From Trichinella spiralis (Eukaryota > Nematoda > Enoplea > Trichinellida > Trichinellidae), in the NCBI GenBank assembly GCA_000181795.3, contig CM012953.1:19295081-19359080 (forward strand): DNA of 64,000 bases, in the 5' to 3' direction. The notes under the pieces are model-generated. The model saw only the letters and a program-made list of their open reading frames with translations, was not told the DNA's origin and searched no databases. How positions within the stretch are numbered: position 1 is the first letter of the stretch; each line of letters opens with the position of its first letter. Below, one piece after another: positions 10,838 through 22,833 of this stretch. The position numbers were made by a program, and so were the translations under genes.

Positions 10838-11929
10838 ACTATATTATAAATGATTTTAGTATAGTTTACATTTTAATGGAATATCTTCAATTTTTACTTG
10901 TTGTATCTTCTTCAATTTGTTCTGTAACATGTTTATACTTATTTACTTTGTTTTTTGATTATCTGTTCTGAAGAATTTTTCCATTTATTCAAATTTTCAA
11001 TAAAACTTTTATAAGCTGCTTCTAACACTGTAGTTTGTTATTTAATGCGTAATTTTTGAAAAAAAGTTGTCAGTTAAATCCGTACCACGCATCCCATGAC
11101 GTCATTTGAGACTAGATGTAATGGTAATTTCAAACGGTAAAAACCTCCAACAGAAAGTACCGTATACCGGTTGGTACCGGAAGATCAGGACAGAACCGGT
11201 ATCGGGGAAAGTAGTAAAAAAGCGGCCGTGCGTGTGGTTAGTTACTTTGGTTTCTTTGTGTGTTTGTCTGTGTGTGCGCACTTGTATCTTGTTCATTATT
11301 GTTTGTCTCATATTAAACTGTGTACCTCAGATGCTTCGTCGAGAAAGTAAAGCGGGAGATTGCCCGAATGCGTCGGTCGAGACTAACCACCCCAAGTGTG
11401 CTATTGAGCGCGGTGCATTATAAATTGAACCTGTAAATAATCTAATAATGCGCATATTTCACATTTCTAAATGTAAATTTGACAAAATAGGTGGTATTGT
11501 TATTATATTTTTATCTAAAGTATCTGTTTTGCTCTACTTTTGTCAGCTTGATTTAAGTGTCGTATGATTATAATTATAACGTTCCATTCATTGTTGTCAA
11601 ATCCTTTTTCATGGTCCATCTTTCAATAGCATTGTTGAACTGTTTGAAAATCATTTTGGCGTATAAATTTTTTAATTCGGCAGGAACCGTGGAAACTTGC
11701 ATTTCCACTTATCTGTTTACAGCACGCAAGTGAAATTTAATTGCGTGTGCGTGTTTACTAAGACAGTTGAAATTATTCTGAATAAAAGAAAGCCAGCGTT
11801 GGAGAAAATTAATTTGCAAATGTAATTTCAGAATTGAAATTTTGTGAAAATTTAAAAGCGAATAATTAGTTTCAGTTTTCTTTTCAAAAGGCATTATTCG
11901 GGGACTGTATTATTGGTAAAATAACATAA
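10838..11929. promoter_or_regulatory. upstream region of QDPR; no gene recognised
   Basis: AT-rich DNA between the LTR fossil and the QDPR start codon. A perfect cAMP-response-element palindrome TGACGTCA lies at 11097-11104, about 0.8 kb before the ATG, where chance occurrence is possible. No exon is recognised. The 105-codon open frame near 11106-11423 has no family resemblance and is probably chance. Confidence 0.35.
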
Positions 11930-13088
11930 ATGGCTGGTCGTGTTATTGTTTATGGCGGTGCTGGCGCTCTTGGAAGCAAAGTAGTCGAGCATTTTGCTGC
12001 TCGTAATTGGGTAATTGATGTTTTGTGTGAATATTTTTCTGTTTGTACAGTGAAACTGCCTGCAATTCTAGTGGACATGCTCAATCGATTTACTGAAAAA
12101 TGATGCAGCGTCTTGCAACATTGTTGTGAATGATTCAACAGATTTTATATTACAAGGAGAAGAAGTAACTTTTTCTTTTAAATTAATTGTTTATTGATTT
12201 TAAACTTTATTTATTGTGAAAGTCTGCTTAACACATTTCGTTTACAGGTTGTCAGTAAAGTGACGGATGCAACTGCCAATGAAAAAGTTGACGCAATATT
12301 ATGTTTAGCCGGAGGTTGGACTGGCGGAAGTGCAAAGAAAAAGGGTATATATATATATTTTTTTAAGGTTTATTCAGAATTATTTTTTAAAGATTTCTTC
12401 CTTTCATGCCAACAAATGTGGAAGCAAAGTGTGTGGACATCGGTGATCAGTTGTCGTCTTGGCTCTTTGTTTTTGAAAACCGAAGGTCTTTTGGTTTTTA
12501 CAGGCGCTGCGGCAGCACTACAACCAACTCCGAGTAAACACAGGAATAAACACTTCATATAAATTATTTTTCATTTTTAAGAAAAATGTTTGATGAATGA
12601 AGTATTTTAAATTAATTTAATGACATCATTTTGCTTATCATTGTTATTATTATTTTCAATTTCATATTTTAGCAATGATGGCGTATGGGATGGCAAAGGC
12701 GGCTGTACAACAGTTAGCACGAAGCGCCGGCTGCCCTGCTGGTGGATTGCCAGAAAAATCGACTTGTTTAGCCATTTTGCCGTGAGCGATTGAATTAGAA
12801 TTTCTTTAAGCAACTCTTCACGATTATGTTTAAGAGTCACGCTTGATACGCCGGCAAATCGAAAAGCAATGCCAAAAGCAGACACTTCTAGCTGGACTCA
12901 ACTTTCATATATTGTTGAGTAAGTTATTGTTTCTTATTTTTTTTAAATATGTTTTCTTATTGTTTATAATTTACAGTATGATCTCCGGGTGGATATCAGA
13001 TTACGGTAGTCGTCCAAAAAGTGGCTCTTTGATCAAACTTACTACAGTCAATGGAAATACAGTACAAGAAATTTGCGAGGAGAACTAA
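11930..13088 (+). CDS. QDPR: quinoid dihydropteridine reductase
   Basis: Seven exons: 11930-12010, 12072-12164, 12248-12344, 12393-12533, 12673-12781, 12835-12918, 12977-13088. Phases agree throughout and give 238 residues, against about 244 in vertebrates. The enzyme is a cytosolic short-chain dehydrogenase that uses NADH to regenerate tetrahydrobiopterin for aromatic amino acid hydroxylases. Visible hallmarks are the N-terminal nucleotide loop [12 protein letters not shown], the [10 protein letters not shown] segment, the [10 protein letters not shown] stretch, the YxxxK catalytic pair in [13 protein letters not shown], and [15 protein letters not shown] before a C-terminal SGSLIK strand. 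No N-terminal targeting sequence is seen. An AATAAA follows at about 13149. It is flanked by LTR fossils on both sides but looks intact. Confidence 0.95.
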
Positions 13089-13490
13089 CAAACTATTTGA
13101 ATCGATCAAGCAAAAAGGTGTAATTGCTAATGAATTGACATTTCTTTGAATAAATTTTCGATGTGTTATAAAAAATATGTCTGTTGTTCGCTAAACTTTT
13201 TACGTAAATAAATTTTTATTTACGCCGAGGGTGAAAATCACCGCATCTTATTCGTAATTATTTAATTAAATTACGTCGATTAATAACAAAAATAGAAATC
13301 TATTCAATCAAACTGCATTCAGTCAACTGCTTGTTCAGGATTATCATAATCAAACTGTTTCTCGAGCACAGTGATCGAACAATGCGAATCATAAATACGG
13401 CTGCAGCATAAAATTCACCCGGCTTTATCAAAAAATACTTCAGTATTTATTCTATACATCTGTACATGTTATAATACATATGTTGGCGAC
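13089..13490. other. no gene recognised
   Basis: The 3' flank of QDPR, AT-rich. Apart from the polyadenylation signal near 13149 nothing is recognised. Confidence 0.5.
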
Positions 13491-13777
13491 AAAACTGTTG
13501 TCGCCTGAGAACTTGCGGACTGTAACTTAATGAATGCTGTAGGTCAAATCAACAGTGATATAACCTAACTACAGGCTGATTCACGTTCGCTCCTGAACGT
13601 GCTGCAAAGCAAGACAAAGTGAGGTAATCACGCACTTTATTCATCGGAAGGTGCAAAACGAAAATCAAGTACAAAATGTGCAAGGAAGACAAAACTGAAC
13701 CAACGAATTCACGCACTACAGGCGTTGAAAACAAGACAACAACCACGCATCGTAATACTACTGCACACCTCCCCCAC
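13491..13777 (-). mobile_element. LTR with adjoining polypurine tract, minus strand
   Basis: Read on the minus strand, a purine tract GTGGGGGAGG (13777-13768) is followed at once by TGTGCAGTAGT. The segment ends CCAACA at 13491, giving TG...CA ends over about 277 bp. An AATAAA lies mid-segment (reverse complement near 13635-13640). This is the 3' end of an LTR retroelement, probably gypsy-like. Its internal region to the right is not recognisable, so it is an old remnant. Confidence 0.55.
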
Positions 13778-13827
13778 ATTCTGATCGGCAGGTTTTGATA
13801 TCAGTTGGCAAATTTCCAACAACATAT

Positions 13828-13955
13828 AGAAAATCCAGAAGAAAGATGATACAGAAGGAAGAAGATCAAGGACCCGACTAAGATCCAGAAAGAAGACAAG
13901 AAGAAAGAAGATCAGGAAGAAGACCAAGGAGAAGAAAAAGAGAAGACTGCATTGT
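13828..13955 (+). repeat. purine-rich (GAAGAA/GATCAAG) tract
   Basis: About 130 bases are almost pure purine on the plus strand, with irregular repeats of AGAAGAAAGA and GATCAAGGA. It adjoins the polypurine end of the minus-strand LTR and may be decayed internal element sequence or an independent low-complexity tract. Confidence 0.6.
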
Positions 13956-15377
13956 CCATATTTACGTGCACGCTCATATTTGAAGTATAAGTTTCAAACG
14001 TAAACTATATCTTTGACAGCAGATGACTTTTTCTGCGGATATAACTCATCAGTACCGATTAGACTCACAGCTGTAAACAATAGCTTGCAGGCGTGCGAAA
14101 AATAATTATACCGGTCAGTCGTTCAATTCTTCGAAAATTGAGGATAATTGGGACTGTCCGTAGAAAACATACACAATTGTTTACGGATGAAAGACTGCAT
14201 ATTTATTCCATATCTGGAAAAACGTGGATAAACAACAATCATCCAATCAATAATTAAAACAGAGTAACAAATCAAATGGCACAAGTTATTTGCCCAATCA
14301 ATTATCAAAGTGATTAGCAAATGAGGAAGCACAAGTCATTAGCCAATTACTGATCTATTTCTTGCATCCAATCAGCGAATAGCCAATCATAAAAAGGAAA
14401 CAGAATTTGTACCACTTCAGTCACACAAAAAAACAAACTTCCGGTTGATTCTAGCTTCTGCCTTTTTTTATAGGTTTACACGTAACAGCTAACGTGAAAA
14501 TGCAAATAAAAGAGTGGGGTCCAACCAGATCCCTTTTGGTAAAGTTGTATGCAAAAGTGTTTTGGTAATCGTTGGGTTAATTGTAAAGCTTGATTTCAAC
14601 AAATTTTGCCAGTAACCCTATTCGTTTGAAAGTACAATTTTTGTTGGTAATACTGCTACTTTGATACTTTGTAAAAATACTTTTTATTACATTTTAAGGC
14701 TTTGGTTAGTGTATCCTTTTTTCTTTTTTATTCTTACTGTTCATTACGCTTTTCTCTGATATATACCTTTTTATCTTTATACAGTATACCTATTTTCTCA
14801 GATATGAAATTTTGATTTTATACTTTTAGAAATTAGTAAAGTAAAAATATTTTTTCCATAGTATGTAAAGTTAGTTATTATATAACACTGTGTAGATTGT
14901 GTTACCTATTTTGACATATGTTATGTGTATTAGTATGAATCCAAATCAGTTGAAAATTTAATTTTTTCGCAGAGATTTCTTGATTTTAATTGAAGATTTT
15001 AGAAATGAAGCTGGTTTATCGAAATTTTTTATGAAATGATAATTCATTTTTGATGTTTATGTGCTATTTACGCAATGTTAATATGTAGATAATCCTGAAA
15101 AGCTTTTAATAAGGAAAAACGCATTTTCGTATGATTGAAATAGTTGGCAAGCTTACGTTTTTAGTTCTGTTTGAAAGATTATTTAATTAAAAATTCTGCA
15201 GAAGTGGGAAACTAGTTTTACACAAATATCTGTTTTTCTTTATAATAAAACTAAAGTTTGACAACAGTTAAACAGTATGTAAAGTAATTTGATATGTAAT
15301 ATAAATCTGATGAGTAAAGTGTTAACAGTTTGATGAGATTTGAAATTTTATGAGCATTAAAACCACTCATTGTAGAA
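13956..15377. other. no gene; possible decayed LTR around 14110-14560
   Basis: The stretch 14230-14430 repeats variants of AATCAATTATC and TAGCCAAT. Around 14380-14530 there is a promoter-like CATAAAAAGG, an AATAAA, and then GGGGTCCAACCAGATCCC. This could be an LTR plus primer site, but no duplicate end was found. The rest is AT-rich and featureless. Confidence 0.25.
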
Positions 15378-17790
15378 ATGATTTTGAGGTTGGATACTTT
15401 GCGGTGCTTCATCATACGCAGATGCAGCATTTTTGTTCATGAAAGTGGAACTGCTGCTGTTCCTACAGAAAGTGCATTGGATATACCTGATCGTATACCG
15501 GTATTTTGTGTTTTTTTTAATTTCGTCTTTTATTTTTAATTTCCACAACAATGCTTTATTTATAGCGTAGTCATACCGATTTATTGGAATCACTGGCCAG
15601 CACTGTGAAAGATGATCCTACTGCTGGCCATTACGCATATATGGATGATCCATATTTAATACCCAGTTCTAATGCCGCCAAAAAGTCCTATTTATTAGGA
15701 AAATATTCTGGAAAAAATGCGGCAAGGTATATCATATTTTTAAAATGAATACTGTAAAATTCATACATGAATTACAGTGATATGTAGGTACAGGATACGA
15801 AAGTATAATGTATTGCTTTGAAATGAATTTTGTGATGCTTTCAACAGTATTTGAATTATTATTGCGTTTTTTAAAGTTTTAATTGTTCATTTCAAAATAT
15901 TTGGATATTTTAAGGTATTTTGCGCGTGAATTTCCCACTTTATTTATGCTGGATTATGATGAGCCAAGACTTAATGCTTTTCGTCCGCAAAAGTTGCCGG
16001 TAGAAGAAAATGGTTCCACTGAAGAAGACCTCATTGATCGGATGCGCAAGATTCACGTCCAGGCAGCGATTGCGGTTTACGAAAACGCAGTGAAAAAAGG
16101 CGTTCAAATATCGCAGGAAACGTTGCTTGCTTTCCTCGAATTCCTTTGCTATTATAATGCAACGCAACCGAACTTGGAAATCAGTGCAGAGAGGCAATGG
16201 TTTGAACGTGGTTTTCATGAAAATTGTTCCAAGAATTGGAAAGAAAGAGGCTTGGCAGAGAAAATATTTCAAACCATACAACCAGAAACTCGTAGGTAAA
16301 TGATTCAGTTGGTTGAGGGATTTTTATTTTTGACTTTGTAAATTTTAAACACTTATTAGGGCATATGCAGCTATAATCAATGGTTTGTTGAAGTATAATT
16401 CATATTTGAAAGCGGAAGAAATGTTTCGGAAAATGAAAGAAGTCTCTTTGAAACCAGATATTGATCTATACAACGCAATGTTGGACAGTGTTTGGCAACT
16501 GAGAGCCGATAATAAGGAACGTTGGCAATATTGTTTGCAACTATTGAATGAAATGCGTGACGATGACATTCAACCAGACGTGCAGACATTTAATACGTTG
16601 TTGTGGACATTAAAAGCAATGAGATTTTGGAAATTTTCTCCCAAATATGCAATGGAAGTTTATCAAGTAAAAAACGATGTCAACTTTAACACTGGATGAT
16701 AATGAAAATTAGCAGTTGAACCTTTTTTTTGAAAAGTTGCATTTTAGGAAATGCTTCATCTTGATTTGGAACCAACGTTGACTACTTACTTGTGTTTGGT
16801 CGAAATATTTATGAAATCACCGGATTTTGAAAGTTTGGTCGAACAGATCATAAGTCGATTGCGTGGAAAATCGTTAAAAGCTGAAAATCAGCACGATGAG
16901 CTTTTCTTCCCCAAAATTATGCAGCGCTGTTGTGAAAATGGGCAAAGTGTTGAGATTGCTGATTGCATTCATGGGATTTTAACATTCAAGTATAAAATTT
17001 TTCTTTTTTTTTGATTTGCAAAATTTTTAATTATTCCTTGTTTAAAAATACTGTTGAATTGTGCTTTTATTTTGTGTAACAGCTTCCATTTAGGAACAAC
17101 GCTGCATGCATTGGCTCTTTTCAAGCGGAGACGGTTTATTATGAAAATTATTTAACACTTGTCGCACGTCATGGATCATCATTTGAAGAATTTTTTAAAT
17201 ATTATGATCGTTTTGTGCCGAGAAATTATTCACCAAATGCGCGTATGTTTCGTGAATTATTGCATCTAGTTGATTCGACCGGTAGTTACGAGCATTTGAC
17301 TCGCATATGGTCGGAGATGCTGCTTCACGGCCAAGTGGTACGTTATGATGATTTACTTTTGGAATTGCTGACTTTGGTGACCAGTGATTTTGCTTTGTCG
17401 TCTGGGTTCGAACGTTGCAAAGATGATTTAGCCAAATTATCTTGGAATACATACACCAGCATATTAAATGGTCGCGGACAAGTTGATGCTAATATAATAG
17501 CGTTGCTGTCTCTTGTGAGCGCGCAAACTGCTGGTGAACAGGAAGAAGCGTGGGCAGTAATAATTCGATCTCTGTTCTATGCTTTGGAACATACGGTTGC
17601 GCAAGCGGTAAGTGAAGAGGTTGGATTGTCTAGAGAACGAGTTCAAGGTAAACCTTCGGTGGATGTTCTGGAAAAATTACTTTCTTTGCTTAATTCAACC
17701 AGTCACCCAGAGTTGTACAAAAAGTTACAAAATATGGTTGAAAGTGAAAGAAAGCAGCAGATCAACGATGAAAATTTTGATTCAGATTAA
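15378..17790 (+). CDS. PTCD3: PTCD3, small-subunit mitoribosomal pentatricopeptide protein (mS39)
   Basis: Six exons: 15378-15500, 15566-15726, 15915-16295, 16360-16666, 16748-16989, 17094-17790. They are in phase throughout and give 636 residues (vertebrate about 689). The family member is a mitochondrial PPR protein of the small ribosomal subunit, near the mRNA entry side. The N-terminus is short and arginine-rich (MILRLDTLRCFIIRRCS), as for a mitochondrial presequence. The conserved LASTVKDDPTAGHY...DDPYLIPSS block follows, then ERGLAEKIF and helix pairs such as AYAAIINGLLKYNSYLKAEE and PDVQTFNTLLWTLKAMRFW. The tail is acidic (ENFDSD). The acceptor at 17093 was chosen because it alone keeps the long final frame. 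It probably shares a transcript with SARS2, 145 bp downstream. Confidence 0.9.
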
Positions 17791-17935
17791 TTTTTGCCAA
17801 AGTAAAATTCATTCAAATTATATCTTGCTGCTTATGATTTGATGGTCACAAGTCGACATGCATTTTTAATATTATTTCAATTAAAATGCAAAAGAATTTC
17901 CGTAATGCAGCTTGATTTATAGAAAAAAAAATAAA

Positions 17936-19817
17936 ATGATAAGATTGCAGAAGTTGTTTATCCGAAAGATGGGTCAATTTAGCCAAATAGCAGCTCGTAG
18001 ACCGGAGTTGGATTTTGACCGTTTGTTGAATCCAGAAAATTTGGCCAGCATCCGGGAGAACATACGCTGTCGAAAGCAAGTTGGTGATATTGATCAGTTG
18101 CATCGCCTGTGGAACAACATGCAAACTGTAATACAAGACAAAAATCCAACAATGACCATGAATGAATTGACATCAATGTGGGATCGATTTTACGAAGAAG
18201 CACTACTTATACCAAACGATACACATCCTGAAGCTCCAGTCGGTAAAAGTGTTCCATTTGTATTGTTGTATTTATTTTGTTTTCCAATGCTTTCTTCGAT
18301 CTGATTGTAGGGGATGAAAGTGTAGCAAAAATTATTCACACCAACGGTTCGAAACCAATATTCACATTCAAACCTCTCTTTGGTGAAGATATAGCTGTGA
18401 AATTTAAAATTCTCTGGCAAGATGTGGGATTTTGCTGTGGTGAAAAAGCATATTTTCTGTACAACCAGCTGGCCATATTGGAATTGGCTTTAATACGGTT
18501 TTGCCGTGATCGATTGCGCAGCAGTGGTTACGAAGAGGTGGTAGTTCCGGATGTGATTCCAAAGCGAATTGTGGAGAATTGCGGTTTGATGAATCGTACG
18601 GATAAGGAAATTGTCTATTCAATACACGGTTTGCCCAACTGGACACTGTCTGGCACAGCAGAAATGGGATTGGCTAGTTTCATTGAAAATCGTATATTTG
18701 ACGTGAATGAGATGCCGAAGAAATTTTTCAGCGTCAGTCGTTGCTTCAGGCCTGAAGTTGCTACCGGGAAATTATCCAAAGGCTTGTACAGAGTCCATGA
18801 ATTTACAAAGGTTTTATGATGCTTTTTTCGTGCATTCTGGTTGTTTTCAGGTATACAAACCTTTCAGGTGGAGATGTTCATATGCACTGCAAACGAAACT
18901 GGCCTAGAAAGTAACATCTCTCATTTGGAAATATTGGAAATGCAGAAATTGCTTTTTTCTGAACTTAACTTGCACTTCAAGTATTATTTAATTTTATTTA
19001 ATGTTGATAAATGTGTGCTTTATTTGAATTTCTTGTTGAAAATTAGCGTGTTAGAAATGCCAACTGAAGAACTTGGTGCTTCAGCTTTCAGAAAATTTGA
19101 CATCGAATCGTGGTTTCCAGGAAGGGATTGTTATGGCGAAGTGAGATTTTTCATTAATATTTTTTATACCAAAATTAAGATCAAGAAGAACTGAATGCAC
19201 TTTTAGATTTCCAGTGCTTCAAATTGTACTGACTATCAATCTAGACGTTTGTTGACCAAATACAAATCATCGGATGGTAATTTGAAATTTGTCCACACGG
19301 TAAACAAATCCATTAAACTTGCAAAACAGAACGTGAATAGCATGATCCTTGATTAGGTCAATGGAACAGCATGCGCATTATCAAGAACGCTTATTGCAAT
19401 GCTGGAACAGTTTCAGTGTAAGGTATGAAGTTCGTTTCCATTTTTTGGAAAAGAAACGTGCATTTTGCAGTGTACAGATTTTAAATTCAGTTTCTTTGAA
19501 TTTAGGAAAGATGCAGTATATTATCAAATTTAATGTTATAATTTTTGAAAACTTGTTCAATTAAAATTCACATTCAGAAAGAAAAAATTACATAATGATT
19601 ATAAAGCAATGAATACAGTAATATTTATTATAAATAATTATGACAAAGTATAATATTCTTAATTTTAGTTATTTGTAATTTTTGATTTTAGAATCGTCAG
19701 GTGAATATTCCGAAATTTTTGTTAGACTACGTCAACGTTGAGATGAAAAGACAGTATGCAGAAAGGAAGCCTCTCTCTTTGTTGCGCATCAATCCAAAAA
19801 CTGTTTTTGAATGTTAA
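17936..19817 (+). CDS. SARS2: mitochondrial seryl-tRNA synthetase
   Basis: Seven exons: 17936-18242, 18311-18810, 18868-18980, 19047-19140, 19207-19299, 19357-19422, 19692-19817. The product is 432 residues, shorter than the human enzyme (518). This class II synthetase charges mitochondrial tRNA-Ser. Visible features are the TxE loop LSGTAEMGLASF, motif 2 (CFRPE...GLYRVHEFTKVEMF), the serine pocket stretch SASNCTDYQSRRL, and motif 3 NGTACALSRTLIAMLE with its arginine. The N-terminal tRNA-binding arm is short, which explains much of the length difference. The start ATG was chosen because an in-frame stop lies just upstream. Likely matrix-localised. It follows PTCD3 by 145 bp on the same strand, consistent with an operon. 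Confidence 0.93.
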
Positions 19818-19871
19818 AAATTTGATTTTATTAATGTAACTTATTTTTATATTTTTAAAAAGTTTCACTGA

Positions 19872-21961
19872 ATGAATAATTATTTATCAACAAATGATGA
19901 TGATGATGAACGATCATTATTCAAGTATGTTATTATTATTATTATTTATTAATTACTTGTTGCATATTTTTATTGTAATTTGTTAACTAACTGTATGAAA
20001 TGCAATGATCAGAAAATAGAGCATTGTGGAAAACATTCCGTGGTGTAAATTACGAATATTAAATTGTCTTTTGTCCCTGCCTCTTGTCTTCGTTGATGGT
20101 CACCTTTTACTTTTTTTTGAAAAAATTCTGCTCACAATTAAAGCGGACTGAAACTGAAAGCAAATTAGTGTATTTTTTTTGATAAAAATGTAATCCTTTT
20201 CAATAAATAACTACGTTGGATTAAGAATGTGCTGTTTAAAATAAGTTCTTTATTGGGTTAAAAATAATTCATTACAAAAATTGGTGAAGCGTATCTTTAA
20301 ATTTACATAATTTTGACCATTGAAATGAAAAAAATAATGGGGAAATTTTTAAAATGGATTTGGAGGAATTATTGGACACCCAGTGAAAAATCACTACCAA
20401 CGAAACTGCAGCAATAAGGGGCATATGGTTTAAAGCAGCCGAATATTATTAAATTGTTTATTATTATTATTGCTGTATCAATAACATTTTTTTGGATAAA
20501 GTTGATCTTATATATTCTTATAAATTTGAAATAGTGAGCATCATGTGAAGACAATTTATGCACTTGCATGCATATGGTTTTGACAAATCAACTTTCCTGA
20601 TAATTCTTTTTTATATGCTGAAGCAGTGATCTGATTTTAAATTGAAACTATAATGAAACATCCAAAGAAAAGCATATTTTGCATTAGCAATATTTTGAAT
20701 TTTTTAATTATTAGCACAAATTTTAAATCGCGCCATTTGTTAAATGAAACTGAAAAATTAAAAAACTTTCTTTCCCCTGAGTACAACTATGAAATAAATG
20801 TACTTGAAGATAAAAAACAATAAAGGGACTGAAATCAACCACTGATCATAGTAGTACAATGTTTCCGAAATTGTGCACCTCTTATCTTCTCGATCATTTA
20901 ATAATATGACATAGAATGATGGTCGAACAAAGAGAAACATTTACAGATTAGCTTATTATTAGCTCTGAGTAATCCTGGGCGATGATCGATGTTATCAGCA
21001 TGCATAATTAAAGAATTTCATTGTTGATCATTAACAATAATGATGTTCTTAGATGAAGCAGATAAGGTAGATGACTGTTTCAGTTATGACCTACAAGGCG
21101 AAAAAAAGCTTAGCACAAGGCTCGTTTACTGTTATATGAAAGAAGCAACGAGAAAAAGAAAGCGTAATTAAATGCAGACGAAGCAACTTCACCTAACGGA
21201 TCATTCAATGAAATGAGAGAAAGAATGAAATTCACTTTTAACTTTGCTCTTTTGCTGTACGGCTGGTGTAGATCTGCTGCTGCTTGTACAATTTCATTGC
21301 TCATTTATTGCTTGCGTCTGCTGAAACGTTCACTTATATCAGCAATGGAGTATGTGAATTTTGTGCATTTTAAAAATTTATAGAGTGAAACAATACAATA
21401 ATAATAAATAAATGTTTGAATAATTTCAGTGATGAAGAACATTTTGCGGATGATGAAATGGAGATAGAAGTTCAGACTCCTGTTATTAAAAAGAAGAAGA
21501 TACGAGTTAGAAAATCTAAGAAGAAGTTGAAAATTTTTTATATCCAATCAATATATGAAAATAATTCACTGTTGAATATTCTTTTATTTCATTTTAGATC
21601 AGTTGAAAACCAATTTCGTGGCCAATCGGTTCGCTTGCGTGATAATTCAAAAACAGATAATGTCAGTAATATGGAAAGCAATCAGAACTTGAGTGACTGT
21701 GAGTATTCACAAAATATTCAACCACACAGAAGACACTCATCAATGTTTGTTCATTTTATTAAAATATTTTACTGATATTAATTTTTTTAATGTTTCAGGA
21801 AGCAGAACAGTTTTGCATCGGAAATGAAAAGCAGTCACAGAGATGGTTATCAACTGTACCTGTATTGTTTGAAACATTCAAATAGAATAAATAGATTGAA
21901 AATGAAAATCCTGAAACAAAAATTTAGATGCTCTCCCATACCTGAGTTACCAGAAGAATGA
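19872..21961 (+). CDS. small charged protein of unknown function
   Basis: Four exons by splice sites and phase: 19872-19924, 21430-21525, 21598-21744, 21799-21961, giving 152 residues. The sequence opens with an acidic stretch (STNDDDDERS...DEEHFADDEMEIE). A lysine/arginine block (KKKKIRVRKSKKK) follows, resembling a nuclear localisation signal, then a polar middle and a C-terminal helix-like basic segment ending PIPELPEE. I recognise no family. The first intron, about 1.5 kb, is unusually long here and assignment of exon 1 is uncertain. If exon 1 is right, the gene starts 54 bp after SARS2 and could be a third operon member. The last three exons are better supported than the first. Confidence 0.5.
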
Positions 21962-22833
21962 TGGTATGGGGACGGTAATTCATTTCTGTAACTTCTTTGT
22001 TGATACTTCCATAACATGATTTGTTTTAGAGAAAGAGAATGAATTAATCTTCAATAAGCTTTCAATGTACCATTCAGAACAGAACAAAAAAATCCAAAAA
22101 AAGAGACAAACATGCACGCCTGAATAACTTATTGCGATTTTTAATAATTTTTATATTTATCACGTGAGAAATTTTTTATTTCATTTCATTACTACATTAT
22201 ATATTCACTTACTTTATGAATCTCCATGGTTAGTTTCATTTGAGCATCGAAGTCTGCTTAAAGTATAGTCAATTTCAGAGTGAAAGCACATAGTGCAATG
22301 CTTGCATTTTTTGCAAATGTTTGTGTTGTTGTAATCTTTGACATGAAATGGTTCGATTTTTGGTTCATTGCTTTGCATTGAACTGAAATTTATAATGATT
22401 TCGAAATCTAGGAGAACTATTTTATTTCAATCTCAAAATTAATTTTCAGCGAATTGTTATTTTTTTAATTTACTTATCATTACATGCAACGCTGATGATA
22501 TGCTCACAGAGCAGCAGACTGAACGAACCATTGATGAAACAATAAATATTTGGCTAATAAATAGAAAAGTTAACGACCAGATATGTTAAATCGCTTTTAA
22601 CACGACGCCGTATGCGCGCATTTCAGGAAAGTTTAAAGTACAGTCTGATTTCAATTATCCAGTGGTTAATGGAGAGCAGGTGTGTTCATTCGAGGTCAAT
22701 TAAAATTTTTTAATTTGAAGTTTTCTTGCTTTAAACCTATAACTTTTAAACAATTATGAACGTTTTGAAATGAACACTTCAGTTTAAACATGCCCTCACA
22801 TCACAATACGCTACTTCATTTAAGAAAAACACG
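21962..22833. other. no gene recognised
   Basis: AT-rich spacer between the unknown gene and the MSP-domain gene. No exon, RNA or element was recognised. Confidence 0.5.

Noticed and set aside
11106-11423. 105-codon open frame upstream of QDPR
   Set aside because: The predicted peptide has a hydrophobic stretch but no family resemblance, and the frame overlaps an opposite-strand frame; probably non-coding.
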